A DNA stretch of 37,514 nt from a virus, in IMG/VR virus record IMGVR_UViG_3300051212_000895, positions 1 through 37,514 of that record. One strand, given 5' to 3'. Below are positions 13,301 to 21,889 of this stretch, piece after piece. A program made the translations under genes and the position numbers. The stretch's first letter is position 1. Each line of letters begins with the position of its first letter. Below the pieces are notes generated by a model. It worked only from the letters and a program-made list of their open reading frames with translations, had not been told where the DNA came from and did not search any database.

Positions 13301-14893
13301 TTACGGCATTCTGAATGTTACAGGCCCTTTAATCTGTATGCCCGATGCTCTATGAGTAATACCTAAAGTAGCATAAGGCCAAAACAAGTAGTTTTGATTT
13401 CCTCCCCATATGCTGGCTTGATTGGTATAATCGTTATCTAAACCAGTACTATAGATTCTGTCTTGGCCAGATATAGTTGTGCTGCTCAGCCAGGATTTAA
13501 CCTGAGCTGGAGTAGCTGATGGATTTTGCTGTAGGTATAAAGAAATTACTCCAGCTACTTGCGGACTGGCCATACTGGTACCGCTGATGTTTACCTGTTT
13601 AAAAGCAGCATTTTCATTATAAGCTACACCGGTATATTGATTAGTTTGACTAGTGCTACTTACAATATAACTGCCCGGAGCACTGATAGTGACGCCTGGA
13701 CCGTGATTACTAAATGTCGATTTAGTTTCTTGCGCATAAGCTGTGGTTTCTGCTATGCTGCCTACAACCACAGCATTATCACTATAAGGACTACAACCTC
13801 TATGATAATAGATATTACCAGATACAGAACTTGTCCAGTAGTTATTATAATCTAATCCGCCAGTCGCATCGATTTTTTCAAAATTATTTCCAGCCGCAAT
13901 CACAACGATTACACCTGCTGCTAGCAGTTCGGCAATATCTGTATCTACACTGCCTACACGTATATTACCTCTTCTGGTTATACCTGATAATCTGCCTATC
14001 ATTCCATAAGCATTTTGGATGGTACTTGCTGTCCAAGGTGTGCCTCTATAATTACCGCCAGTAATATTTGTATAAGCTACACTGTAACCCCAACTCATAT
14101 TTACAATAGTTGGTCGCTTTACACCTAATACTGGATCAATAGGTTTAGCATTGTGCCACTGTTTGATAACATCAAAACAATCTGAAATCGCTATACCTGA
14201 TCCTAGACCTGTGCCTGGATCAATGTCGCCTGGTCCTTCTAGACCTCTTACTTTTAAGCTGTAAATTCGTGAATTTTTGCCCCAGCCAAAAGTTTTGCCG
14301 GCTGCTATACCTGCTACATGTGTTCCATGTCCGTCAAAATCTCTATAATGATTAGCACTTTGTGTGCCAGGCAATCCACTTTCTGTATACCAATTTATTT
14401 GTTGAACGCGATTGCTACCCAGAGGATCATCAAATTCTGGATGTGTAACTTCTATACCACTATCTTGAATTACTATATCTACTCCACTACCGTCGTAAAA
14501 ATAAGAATAATCACCAGGAGCAGATAACCCACCGCCATAAGGATCTGTATAACTTATGCATCTTCTTAAGCCCCAGTTTTTAAAATCGCCGGCGCTAGTA
14601 TATGTTTTGTTAAAATTACCTGTTTGTACAGTTAGCAATCCAATTTCAATATCTGTTCTTTGATCTGGAGGAATCTCTACACTATATACACGACTGTCAT
14701 TTTGTAGTATTGCTGCTTCTTGATCGGTAAGAGCATAATGACAGCTTCTAGTACTACCTGGTCTGTTGTTAACAATGTCTACAGCATGGTCAGGAATATA
14801 GGGGTGCTGATTGGTGGTAGACTCCATTTCATTCCAAAATTGGTCGTAGTCTACATCCGCTTTTAGAGATACAATATATTCTCTTCTTTCCAT
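13301..14893 (-). CDS. Subtilisin-like serine protease (peptidase S8) in the tail-fibre region
   Basis: A 530-residue subtilase with the full catalytic set: Asp144 (IQDSGI), His189 (GHGTHVAG), oxyanion Asn336 (AAGNN) and Ser440 (SGTSMASPQ). The first 90 residues start with YIVSLKADVDYDQFW, resembling an I9-type inhibitor propeptide, so the enzyme may be made as an autoprocessed zymogen. No signal peptide is visible, which argues for a virion-bound or cytoplasmic protein. About 60 residues after the protease core are of unknown fold. I chose ATG 14893 over a longer start at 14932 because the longer one overlaps the upstream gene and lacks the ribosome-binding site (AGGA) present here. Position between fibre and baseplate genes suggests a virion protease that cleaves host surface or phage proteins. 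Confidence 0.93.
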   Translation of the reverse strand: MERREYIVSLKADVDYDQFWNEMESTTNQHPYIPDHAVDIVNNRPGSTRSCHYALTDQEAAILQNDSRVYSVEIPPDQRTDIEIGLLTVQTGNFNKTYTSAGDFKNWGLRRCISYTDPYGGGLSAPGDYSYFYDGSGVDIVIQDSGIEVTHPEFDDPLGSNRVQQINWYTESGLPGTQSANHYRDFDGHGTHVAGIAAGKTFGWGKNSRIYSLKVRGLEGPGDIDPGTGLGSGIAISDCFDVIKQWHNAKPIDPVLGVKRPTIVNMSWGYSVAYTNITGGNYRGTPWTASTIQNAYGMIGRLSGITRRGNIRVGSVDTDIAELLAAGVIVVIAAGNNFEKIDATGGLDYNNYWTSSVSGNIYYHRGCSPYSDNAVVVGSIAETTAYAQETKSTFSNHGPGVTISAPGSYIVSSTSQTNQYTGVAYNENAAFKQVNISGTSMASPQVAGVISLYLQQNPSATPAQVKSWLSSTTISGQDRIYSTGLDNDYTNQASIWGGNQNYLFWPYATLGITHRASGIQIKGPVTFRMP

Positions 14894-14904
14894 AATAATC
14901 CTAA

Positions 14905-17235
14905 TTAAGGTTCTTGAGCGATAGCTCTCCACCCGCCGCCTAGATATACTACCATTTGTTCTTTACCAGCAGCACTTAATGGATCCCATCCTACACCATC
15001 TGCTACTGCTACCATACCTGACGCAGGACTAACCGGAGCTGCTGATAGTACAGGTAATTTAAATGTACCAGATATATTAAACCCAAACTCTTTGTTAGTT
15101 ACTTTTATCTTGAAATCAGCTGTGGTAGAAATTTCCGCTGATCCTAAACCAGTACTTACAAACTCGTCAGCATAAACTTTATTATCTACTACTAAATCAT
15201 TTTGTACTGTAACATCAGAGTTAAAAATTACTGCTGGTGTAAAATTAATAGCAGAGCTGTCATTGGTATCGATCGTGCTTACATTTAGTGTAGGAACATC
15301 TAGTATACCAGTTACATTTACATTTTCTAATAGATTAATTTCGCCGGTGCCATTTGTTCTTATATCTAAATTGGCATTAGAATTAATTGTTGAAATTAGA
15401 TTACCTTCAATTCTAATTGTAGAACTAACTTCAACTCTAGCAGGAATGCTTACAGTTTGATATTGAGAGATTATAATCGCATCGGTAAGATTGTATCCTG
15501 CTCCTGGCTGTGCTGTAGAAAGTTTAAGAATACCAGCAGTGCCTGGACTACCATTTATACCAGGAGGAGTTTCAGCTGCTGTAGCAAAGATTACAGCTGA
15601 CGGAGGTATAGGATATCCATTTACGTTTAAACCATTTACACCATCCACAGCAGTAAAGCTAATTAAACCAAGCATGTCATTGACTTGCACACTGGTTGTA
15701 CTATTAAATGTTCCTCTTCCCCTTACAAAATTAAGAGAAGTTGTAATAGGATCATTATGTACTTGAACTAGTTCGGCTATGCTTAATTGCCCATTAGTCA
15801 AAGGTACAGCATTATCTAATAAACGAAATTTGGCACCAATTTCAAGAGGACCAAATGTATTGTTAAGATCTAAAGTACCGCCTAAGTTAACAAATGGATC
15901 TTCTCCGTTAGGAAAGAAGTTAATAGATCTGTTAGTAGTTTCTCGAATTATACCGCCTGAAGTATAAGCAGTAGCATTACTACTTTGTATGATAACTGTA
16001 GTGGTTGTGGATGCTGCTCCTTCACCAGCTGGTCTAGTTTCATATACGGCGTTCCAACTGCTGCCCAATCCTGTAACACCTGAAATTTTTAAGAATCTAT
16101 TGTTGTAATAAGGTGGGTGAGGATGTGCCGGACTAAAAGTTACAGTAGCTCTGCCTGCTATAGGAGTATTAGGTTGAATATTTGTTATAGTAAATGGATC
16201 AGTAATCAGCACACTTGCTATGGTAGTAGCAGCAACTACGTTGGTTTCTAGTGCAGCATACTCTGGCATGAATCTTAAATCAGGACCAGATGTTGCCAGT
16301 GCGCTGGAATTTACAGCACTGTAGTATGGAATAGCAAATACCGCTGTACTATTAGGAGTAACTGGACTAGTGATGGTAATCCTAGCAGGAGCTCCGGTAT
16401 CGTTGACTGCTATGCTAATGCCGTTATCTCCTAGAAGCTGCAATGTTTCGTCGTTGTTTATTCTAGTTTGTGTTGAATCAGAACCTGTAACAAACCAGCC
16501 TACATCTTGTAAGTTAGCATTTCCGCCACCACCGCCAGCAATGCCAGTACCATCAATGTTTACTATGGTAGTGCCGCCCGTGTCGTTTACATTAACACTG
16601 ATGCCGCCTAACCCTAAAAACTGAATAGTTTCAGAATTGTTTATAGTTTTTAGTGTTGAATCTGATCCTGTTAGGTTAAAAGAAAAGCTGCCACTAGCCG
16701 ATGGCGGTGTGGCTGGAAAACTTACTGTAGCAGTAATTTTACCTGATGCGTCGTCGTAGGAAAATGAAATGCCATTATGTGGATTAGCAATATTACTAGT
16801 AAATCTTATGGTGCCGTTGGTAAAAGCATCTGCGCTGCTCACACTGATTGTATTTGTAGCTGATACTATAGCAGTAATTGTACAAGTATTATCAAATCCA
16901 AAACTGCCAGGTCCACTGACCTTGGTTAATGTTTGACCAACTTGTAATCCTGTTAAAGAATCTAAATTAGTGATAGAAGCAGTATATGGCCCAGAACCTG
17001 CTGCGCTGGCAATTATACCAGTAAATGCGCCTGGTTTAGCAGATAGCAAGCTAGCTGTAATGTCCTGAAGGTATTCATCATTTAGATAACTTTCAGCATC
17101 AACAGCTATACCACCCTGGGTAACACCATCTCCTACCCATAGTTTTTTTGTATCGGTGGTCCAAATAGGTTCACCAATTGCTGGTGTGTACGCTGCTCTT
17201 TCCGCATTCGTTCCACGTCTTATTTTAAAAGCCAT
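14905..17235 (-). CDS. Tail fibre with Mtd-like N-terminus (776 aa)
   Basis: A 776-residue fibre-like protein. Residues 1-45 (KIRRGTNAERAAYTPAIGE, then TDTKKLWVGDG) match the N-terminal module found in phage tropism determinants and many fibres. An AAGSGPYTA block at about 70-125 is also present in the 2763-aa fibre. Two similar LTGSDSTLKTINNSETI / VTGSDSTQTRINNDETL repeats lie at about 190-285, and an AGRATVTF block at about 365 is again shared with the 2763-aa protein. The C-terminal end reads MVVYLGGGWRAIAQEP, a typical fibre terminus. A strong ribosome-binding site (AGGAG) precedes the ATG. It likely contributes to receptor binding; which end touches the host is unknown. Confidence 0.88.
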   Translation of the reverse strand: MAFKIRRGTNAERAAYTPAIGEPIWTTDTKKLWVGDGVTQGGIAVDAESYLNDEYLQDITASLLSAKPGAFTGIIASAAGSGPYTASITNLDSLTGLQVGQTLTKVSGPGSFGFDNTCTITAIVSATNTISVSSADAFTNGTIRFTSNIANPHNGISFSYDDASGKITATVSFPATPPSASGSFSFNLTGSDSTLKTINNSETIQFLGLGGISVNVNDTGGTTIVNIDGTGIAGGGGGNANLQDVGWFVTGSDSTQTRINNDETLQLLGDNGISIAVNDTGAPARITITSPVTPNSTAVFAIPYYSAVNSSALATSGPDLRFMPEYAALETNVVAATTIASVLITDPFTITNIQPNTPIAGRATVTFSPAHPHPPYYNNRFLKISGVTGLGSSWNAVYETRPAGEGAASTTTTVIIQSSNATAYTSGGIIRETTNRSINFFPNGEDPFVNLGGTLDLNNTFGPLEIGAKFRLLDNAVPLTNGQLSIAELVQVHNDPITTSLNFVRGRGTFNSTTSVQVNDMLGLISFTAVDGVNGLNVNGYPIPPSAVIFATAAETPPGINGSPGTAGILKLSTAQPGAGYNLTDAIIISQYQTVSIPARVEVSSTIRIEGNLISTINSNANLDIRTNGTGEINLLENVNVTGILDVPTLNVSTIDTNDSSAINFTPAVIFNSDVTVQNDLVVDNKVYADEFVSTGLGSAEISTTADFKIKVTNKEFGFNISGTFKLPVLSAAPVSPASGMVAVADGVGWDPLSAAGKEQMVVYLGGGWRAIAQEP

Positions 17236-17252
17236 TACTTTCTCCTAAACCT

Positions 17253-17921
17253 TTACAGTCCACCTAAATCTATTGTCACCGGACTAGGCAACGATGTTGT
17301 GCCCATGTCTACGTCTATTGTCATTAAAAAATATTGGATTGGAGTAGCAGCAATACCACCTGGTTCGCTAAGTTCGCCTGCTCCAAGAGTTCCAAAATCC
17401 CAATCTACATCTGTGCCAGCTGAGGACCATAATAAATTACCGTTACCAGATGTTGTTAGTACTTGTCCTGTTGATCCGCCAAATATTTTGACTCTGCCTA
17501 CAGGACCTAAATTGCTTTCGCCATTGACAGTTAAATTATTACCTACTAGTATATTTCCGCCTGACACGGTAATATTACCAGTGATGGATATATTGCCACT
17601 ACCTTCTATTACTTTAGAATTTAAATTTAAATTCTGCGTTAATGTAGTAAACTGACTGCTGATTATTATTTCGTTAGCATTGGCAGTTAATGTTACATTA
17701 GATCCTGCTACTAAGCTTTTAAAAGCTAAGTTGTCGCCTAAGATCGCACTGCCTTGTTTACCAGCAAATAGACCTTGCCCTGCTCCTAAATTAATAGCAT
17801 TACTTATACTTAGGTTATCAATTTCTGTAAAATTACTGTTTACTTTTTCAAATGCCACACGAAGATCGTCGCCGGTACCGTCGTTAGCATAAGTTCCTAA
17901 ATTTACAATTTGAATAGCCAT
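17253..17921 (-). CDS. Short fibre-like protein with shared docking module (222 aa)
   Basis: A 222-residue protein that starts with VNLGTYANDGTGDDLRVAFE (residues 5-24) and a NSNF sequence, the same docking module found at the start of the 937-aa and 2763-aa fibres. After it come Ala/Gly/Asn-rich beta repeats (SNVTLTANANEIIIS; GNISITGNITVSGGNI) and a short end (SPVTIDLGGL). It is probably a short fibre or a base segment that carries a longer fibre. A GATAAATA late-type promoter lies 18 bases before the ATG, overlapping the end of the desaturase gene, so this gene can start a transcript of its own with the 776-aa fibre. Confidence 0.82.
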   Translation of the reverse strand: MAIQIVNLGTYANDGTGDDLRVAFEKVNSNFTEIDNLSISNAINLGAGQGLFAGKQGSAILGDNLAFKSLVAGSNVTLTANANEIIISSQFTTLTQNLNLNSKVIEGSGNISITGNITVSGGNILVGNNLTVNGESNLGPVGRVKIFGGSTGQVLTTSGNGNLLWSSAGTDVDWDFGTLGAGELSEPGGIAATPIQYFLMTIDVDMGTTSLPSPVTIDLGGL

Positions 17922-17939
17922 AGTTTGTAGTCTTTTTAT

Positions 17940-17947
17940 TATTTATC
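17940..17947 (-). promoter_or_regulatory. T4-like late promoter (GATAAATA)
   Basis: GATAAATA on the minus strand, 18 bases before the ATG at 17921, overlapping the stop codon of the desaturase gene. The spacing matches that of the exact-consensus promoter at 13274-13281. Confidence 0.55.
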
Positions 17948-18683
17948 TGGTTTTGATTTTTGCTAATCGCAGGCCTTGTAAAATACGTATATAAAACCAT
18001 CCTATATCAAATTCCCACCATTTTTGACTTAATTTTGCTGAAACGCCGTCTGCGTGGTGATTATTATGTAGTTCCTCGCCACCAATGATTATTCCCCACG
18101 GAACTAAATTACGACTAGTATCTGCTGTATTTGTATTTCTATACCCTATATAGTGCGCTAAACCATTAATTACACCAGCTGCCCAAAATGGAATCCATAA
18201 CATTTGTACACCCCAAACTACCGATCCCCAAGGGCCAAAAAGAACAAGATCTATGATCAACATTAAAAGAATCCCTAACCAAGGATGCGGGGTGTATATT
18301 GTACGTTCAATCCAGTCACTGGGTGTACCAATGCCTAGTCGCTGTATCATATCTTTATCTTGGGCAGCACGAGCATATAAAAATGCTCCTCCAAACAGTA
18401 CTCGCCATACGCCTTCTAGTTTAGGGCTATGAGGATCACCTTCGACATCGCAGCTTTGATGATGTTTACGATGTATTGCTACCCATTGTTTGGTAACCAT
18501 TCCAGTAGTTAGCCACAACCAGAAACGCATGGGATGACTGACGAAAGGATGAAATGTTACTGATCGATGTGCTTGACTACGATGTAGATAAAGTGTAACA
18601 CACATAATTGTTATGTGTGTCATTAAAAGTGTTATTAAAATAAGTTCCAAAATTAATCCCAAGATCCGCCACTTTGTTGCCAT
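17943..18683 (-). CDS. Membrane fatty-acid (acyl-lipid/acyl-CoA type) desaturase
   Basis: A 246-residue integral membrane desaturase. The three His boxes are present: HRSQAHRS (HxxxxH, about 34-39), HRKHHQ (HxxHH, about 72-76) and HNNHHA (HxxHH, about 210-214). Hydrophobic segments lie at about 8-30, 50-66, 133-150 and 155-175. This fits the delta-9-type family that uses a di-iron centre and O2 to put double bonds into acyl chains. Desaturases are known in some marine cyanophages and may keep membranes fluid during infection. The start is unsure: ATG 18683 overlaps the fibre gene by 31 bases and lacks a ribosome-binding site, while a TTG at 18650 has GGGA before it and starts just after the fibre stop; both keep all His boxes. 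It is embedded among fibre genes. Confidence 0.92.
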   Translation of the reverse strand: MATKWRILGLILELILITLLMTHITIMCVTLYLHRSQAHRSVTFHPFVSHPMRFWLWLTTGMVTKQWVAIHRKHHQSCDVEGDPHSPKLEGVWRVLFGGAFLYARAAQDKDMIQRLGIGTPSDWIERTIYTPHPWLGILLMLIIDLVLFGPWGSVVWGVQMLWIPFWAAGVINGLAHYIGYRNTNTADTSRNLVPWGIIIGGEELHNNHHADGVSAKLSQKWWEFDIGWFYIRILQGLRLAKIKTR

Positions 18684-21600
18684 GCGCCATCTGTAAAGAT
18701 CAGTGTACAGAATCCACGGCTATCAAAATATGTAGCGTTGGCATCATTGAATGTTTTAAACGGTACTAATAGTCCGCTTGAACCTACAGTACCATCTATT
18801 CTAAAGTTGGCCACTACAACACCTATGCTTGAGGGATTTGCTCCGTCCTGCATAACTAGATGCATAATCTGACCATCAACGCCGTTTGCTAGGCTATAAT
18901 CACCGTTTGTGAGTTTGTTAATTGATTTAGTTAGATCTAAATCAGTAAATGTTCCGCCACTGCCACCAGTTTTGGCCACAGTACTCTTAACTACAGCGCC
19001 TGGTAATGTTGTTGTACCATCTGTGCCAAATGTCCAAGTGTTACTGTTAGTTTCAATAGAAATAACACCGTTTGCTCCTAGTTTTAGATACTTCCAGTCA
19101 TCGCCAAAGTATTGATCATAGACTGAGTTATCACCTGTGTCAAAGTGTAGATGTGTGGCGTTGTCGCCACCACGCACTCTAAAGTACATGTCAGCCGCAA
19201 GATTTGGACCAGGTGCTAGATATAGTCCATCACTGCCCCAATCTGTGCCTGTGCCTTTAAGTATGTTGCCTACAACTGTTAAATCACCAATAGGTGTGCT
19301 GAGCACGTACTTGGTTGGGATCAAGAAGTTTGTATTATCTGTGTCAGGACTTTGTGTGGCTGTGGTAATGTTGATAGCATTATCACTGTCAGTCTTACCA
19401 GCATCTGTAACTGTGAGATCTGATGCGGTGTTGTTTAGTAAGCCACTGAAACTGGCTCCTTTGAAGTCCCAATCGCCTGTGGTAAACAGTGAACCTGCGC
19501 TACTGACCTGTGCGATAAACGCTGTGAAATTGGGTGTTCCTGGATCGCCAATCTGACCACTAATGGATACATAACCATTCTTAACGGCAATATTACTACC
19601 GCCACCACCGCTAAACCAACTGCTGCCAAATGTCCAGGTTGTAGTATTGTCTAGTAGACGTTGCCATAGCACAGATCCTGATGTGCTGTATTTTGCTATA
19701 ACAAAAGTAAAGTCACTGTTGGCATTGTTACCAGTTACACCTGATAGATACAAGCAGTCGTCTGGTCCCACTACCACACTGGTAGCAACATCTTGACAGT
19801 CGCCTACAACTCTGCGGCTCCACTGTTTAGCACCGTTACCATCCATCTTTAGCAGGCTCATTGCTAGATCCCAAGGATCTCCGCCAATATCAGTTCTCAC
19901 GTAATTACCGCAGATGTAGATATTGCCGTCGCTGTCTATGTCAGCGTCTGCTCCTTTACAGTCAAACCCTGCGTCAAATTGTACGGCCTTTTGCCATTGT
20001 ATAAATCCTGCGCTGTCGTACTTGACCACAAGCATTCTGTCGCTATTATCACCAGGCAACACAGTTCCCACCTTAACAGTCATATCGTCTGCTGGTGTAG
20101 TCCCGCCAAAGCCTGTTCCGTTAAATGTTCCAATTACCTCGTCAACAGTTCTATTGCCAGTTCCATCAACTATGTTAGTAAAGTTAGGAACGCCATCTGT
20201 GAATGTAACGGCAGCAGTAAGTAATCCAGCAGTTAAGCCTGTATTATTTGTCCAGTTAGCGTTGCTCACAGGATCTGAATATAGTGTAGCGGCTGCGTTT
20301 AGTACGCCTACATTGTCCATATAGCCAATAACTACGATTTCGCCTGCTGGTCCCACAGCCATACCGTAACTGTATTCACCGTTTTGTCCGTCTAGTTTTC
20401 TAGTCCAGATGATGTTGCCAGTGTCTTTGTCAACTTTAGTGGTAGTGATAAACGCCTGTCCGCCACTGTAAGCATGACCAACCATGACAGGATTACTGTC
20501 ACTGGCTACATCTACAACTTGGCTATAACTTTCTTCGCCAAAGTCATAACTCTTCATCCATATAACATTGCCGTTGGCTGTGTTTAACTTCATCAGCGAA
20601 CTGACTTGATAAGCCGCAGGGCTTCCTGTGCCGTCTAGTTCTCCTGCTACATAGATTGAAGTACTGTCTACTGCTAGACCCCAGCCGTCTGAATACTGTC
20701 CGGCAGCAAATCTCTGTTGCCATAACTTATTACCACTAGTATCAAACTTGGCCACACTGATGTATCTTTCAGTGTTGTTGGTATCATCGTGGCTGAATAG
20801 TGCTACCACATTGCCGTCTGGGTCATATTCCACGCTGGTCGCACTGATTACATTGTCGCCTGGTGTATCTGAAGCAAATGTTTCCACCCAGATATTAGTG
20901 TCTACAGCGGTTCCACTACCTAACACTGAACTGCCGTTTGAATCTAAAATATCGCCACCTGCAGGTAATGTTAGATTACCATCATCTCCAAACTGCCATT
21001 GATGAGCACCGTCGTTAGTATAGATGTTGGCAACACCTAGAGCTTCGACATTAAAGTTGGTCATACCACCAACTTCTAGATTATTTCCGTCTGCACGGAT
21101 CTCACTATCATTAGGTAATGTTAAATTACCTGTATTATCAAATGTCCAAGACTTACCTCCTCGGTTAAATGTAACTGTTTGCGGCCCTCCACCGAATCCT
21201 GTGATTATATTTTGATCAACATGGATTTGCCATTGGCCGGCATCTTGTTGAATATCTGTAATAGTAGCAGTTACGGGAGTTCCCCAGGCTGTGGTTACGG
21301 TTTCACCTATCTGAACAGTATCACCTAAAGTAGGATATGTACTGGTAATAATAAATATTCGCCAAACGTTACCAGGTGGTACAAGTTCATCTACTGTTTG
21401 TACATTGACATTTTCTATTGGTATATTACCAAGGGCGGTGGTTCTAATAACAACATTATCATTAGTGTCACTGACACGAACAAATGTCTGTTCGCCACCA
21501 ATGTACAAATCAGCAGTTGACTGATCCTGTGTACCACCAGCACGGATACGAATTCCGCCTGTAGGATCAATAATGAGATATTGATCGTTGCCAGTATAAT

Positions 21601-21874
21601 CGCTTAGACTGGCATCTGGGATTAACTTGATAGTGTCGCGATTGTTGCCGTCACCTGAATCAGCATCCGACCCATACAAACGACCTGGAGCCAATACCAT
21701 ACTTTTGAGATGCGTTCTTGTACCATCAAACATCATTAAAGTCAGTTTGTCTGGATTGGGCTCAGTGTTTAAGTACACCGCGATTTCACCAAACGGGCGA
21801 ATTTCGTTTGTGTCATTGCTGTCGGCACTGTTGCCGTCTATCTTGCTGGTTACAATTTTTCTAATAGTTGTCAT
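18653..21874 (-). CDS. Large tail fibre with beta-propeller-like repeat region (1073 aa)
   Basis: A 1073-residue fibre-like protein. The N-terminus (about 1-110) has an IRPFGEIAVYLNTEP-type start. About 250-320 holds WTFDNTGNLTLPNDSEI and WQFGDDGNLTLPAGGDILD modules shared with the 937-aa protein. Residues about 360-790 show repeats of the SBBP/PQQ-like type (FDTSGNKLWQQ, DSTSIYVAGELDG, YDSAGFIQWQKA, DSDGNIYICGNYV, YSTSGSVLWQR), predicting a beta-propeller. A WTFGTDGTTTLPG module and a C-terminal domain follow. A beta-propeller in a fibre suggests a carbohydrate- or protein-binding head. The start has an AGGG site 15 bases after the stop of the upstream fibre gene. The receptor is unknown. 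Confidence 0.85.
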   Translation of the reverse strand: MTTIRKIVTSKIDGNSADSNDTNEIRPFGEIAVYLNTEPNPDKLTLMMFDGTRTHLKSMVLAPGRLYGSDADSGDGNNRDTIKLIPDASLSDYTGNDQYLIIDPTGGIRIRAGGTQDQSTADLYIGGEQTFVRVSDTNDNVVIRTTALGNIPIENVNVQTVDELVPPGNVWRIFIITSTYPTLGDTVQIGETVTTAWGTPVTATITDIQQDAGQWQIHVDQNIITGFGGGPQTVTFNRGGKSWTFDNTGNLTLPNDSEIRADGNNLEVGGMTNFNVEALGVANIYTNDGAHQWQFGDDGNLTLPAGGDILDSNGSSVLGSGTAVDTNIWVETFASDTPGDNVISATSVEYDPDGNVVALFSHDDTNNTERYISVAKFDTSGNKLWQQRFAAGQYSDGWGLAVDSTSIYVAGELDGTGSPAAYQVSSLMKLNTANGNVIWMKSYDFGEESYSQVVDVASDSNPVMVGHAYSGGQAFITTTKVDKDTGNIIWTRKLDGQNGEYSYGMAVGPAGEIVVIGYMDNVGVLNAAATLYSDPVSNANWTNNTGLTAGLLTAAVTFTDGVPNFTNIVDGTGNRTVDEVIGTFNGTGFGGTTPADDMTVKVGTVLPGDNSDRMLVVKYDSAGFIQWQKAVQFDAGFDCKGADADIDSDGNIYICGNYVRTDIGGDPWDLAMSLLKMDGNGAKQWSRRVVGDCQDVATSVVVGPDDCLYLSGVTGNNANSDFTFVIAKYSTSGSVLWQRLLDNTTTWTFGSSWFSGGGGSNIAVKNGYVSISGQIGDPGTPNFTAFIAQVSSAGSLFTTGDWDFKGASFSGLLNNTASDLTVTDAGKTDSDNAINITTATQSPDTDNTNFLIPTKYVLSTPIGDLTVVGNILKGTGTDWGSDGLYLAPGPNLAADMYFRVRGGDNATHLHFDTGDNSVYDQYFGDDWKYLKLGANGVISIETNSNTWTFGTDGTTTLPGAVVKSTVAKTGGSGGTFTDLDLTKSINKLTNGDYSLANGVDGQIMHLVMQDGANPSSIGVVVANFRIDGTVGSSGLLVPFKTFNDANATYFDSRGFCTLIFTDGAWQQSGGSWD
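20915..21001. repeat. Block shared with 937-aa fibre gene, copy A
   Basis: About 85 bases that encode the GNLTLPAGGDILDSNGSSVLG-type module are clearly similar at the DNA level to 23721-23808 in the neighbouring fibre gene (for example CCGTTTGAATCTA and AATGTTAGATT occur in both). It marks a copied or exchanged fibre module. Confidence 0.7.
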
Positions 21875-21889
21875 TTGCGTTTGCCCTGA

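Noticed and set aside
14894-14932. Upstream ATG of the subtilase gene at 14932
   Set aside because: It overlaps the end of the fibre gene and lacks a ribosome-binding site, while ATG 14893 has AGGA at good spacing and starts at the conserved YIVSLK-type propeptide.
21348-21356. AATAAATA on the plus strand inside a fibre gene as a late promoter
   Set aside because: It lies inside a minus-strand gene with no plus-strand gene after it; such octamers are expected by chance in AT-rich DNA.
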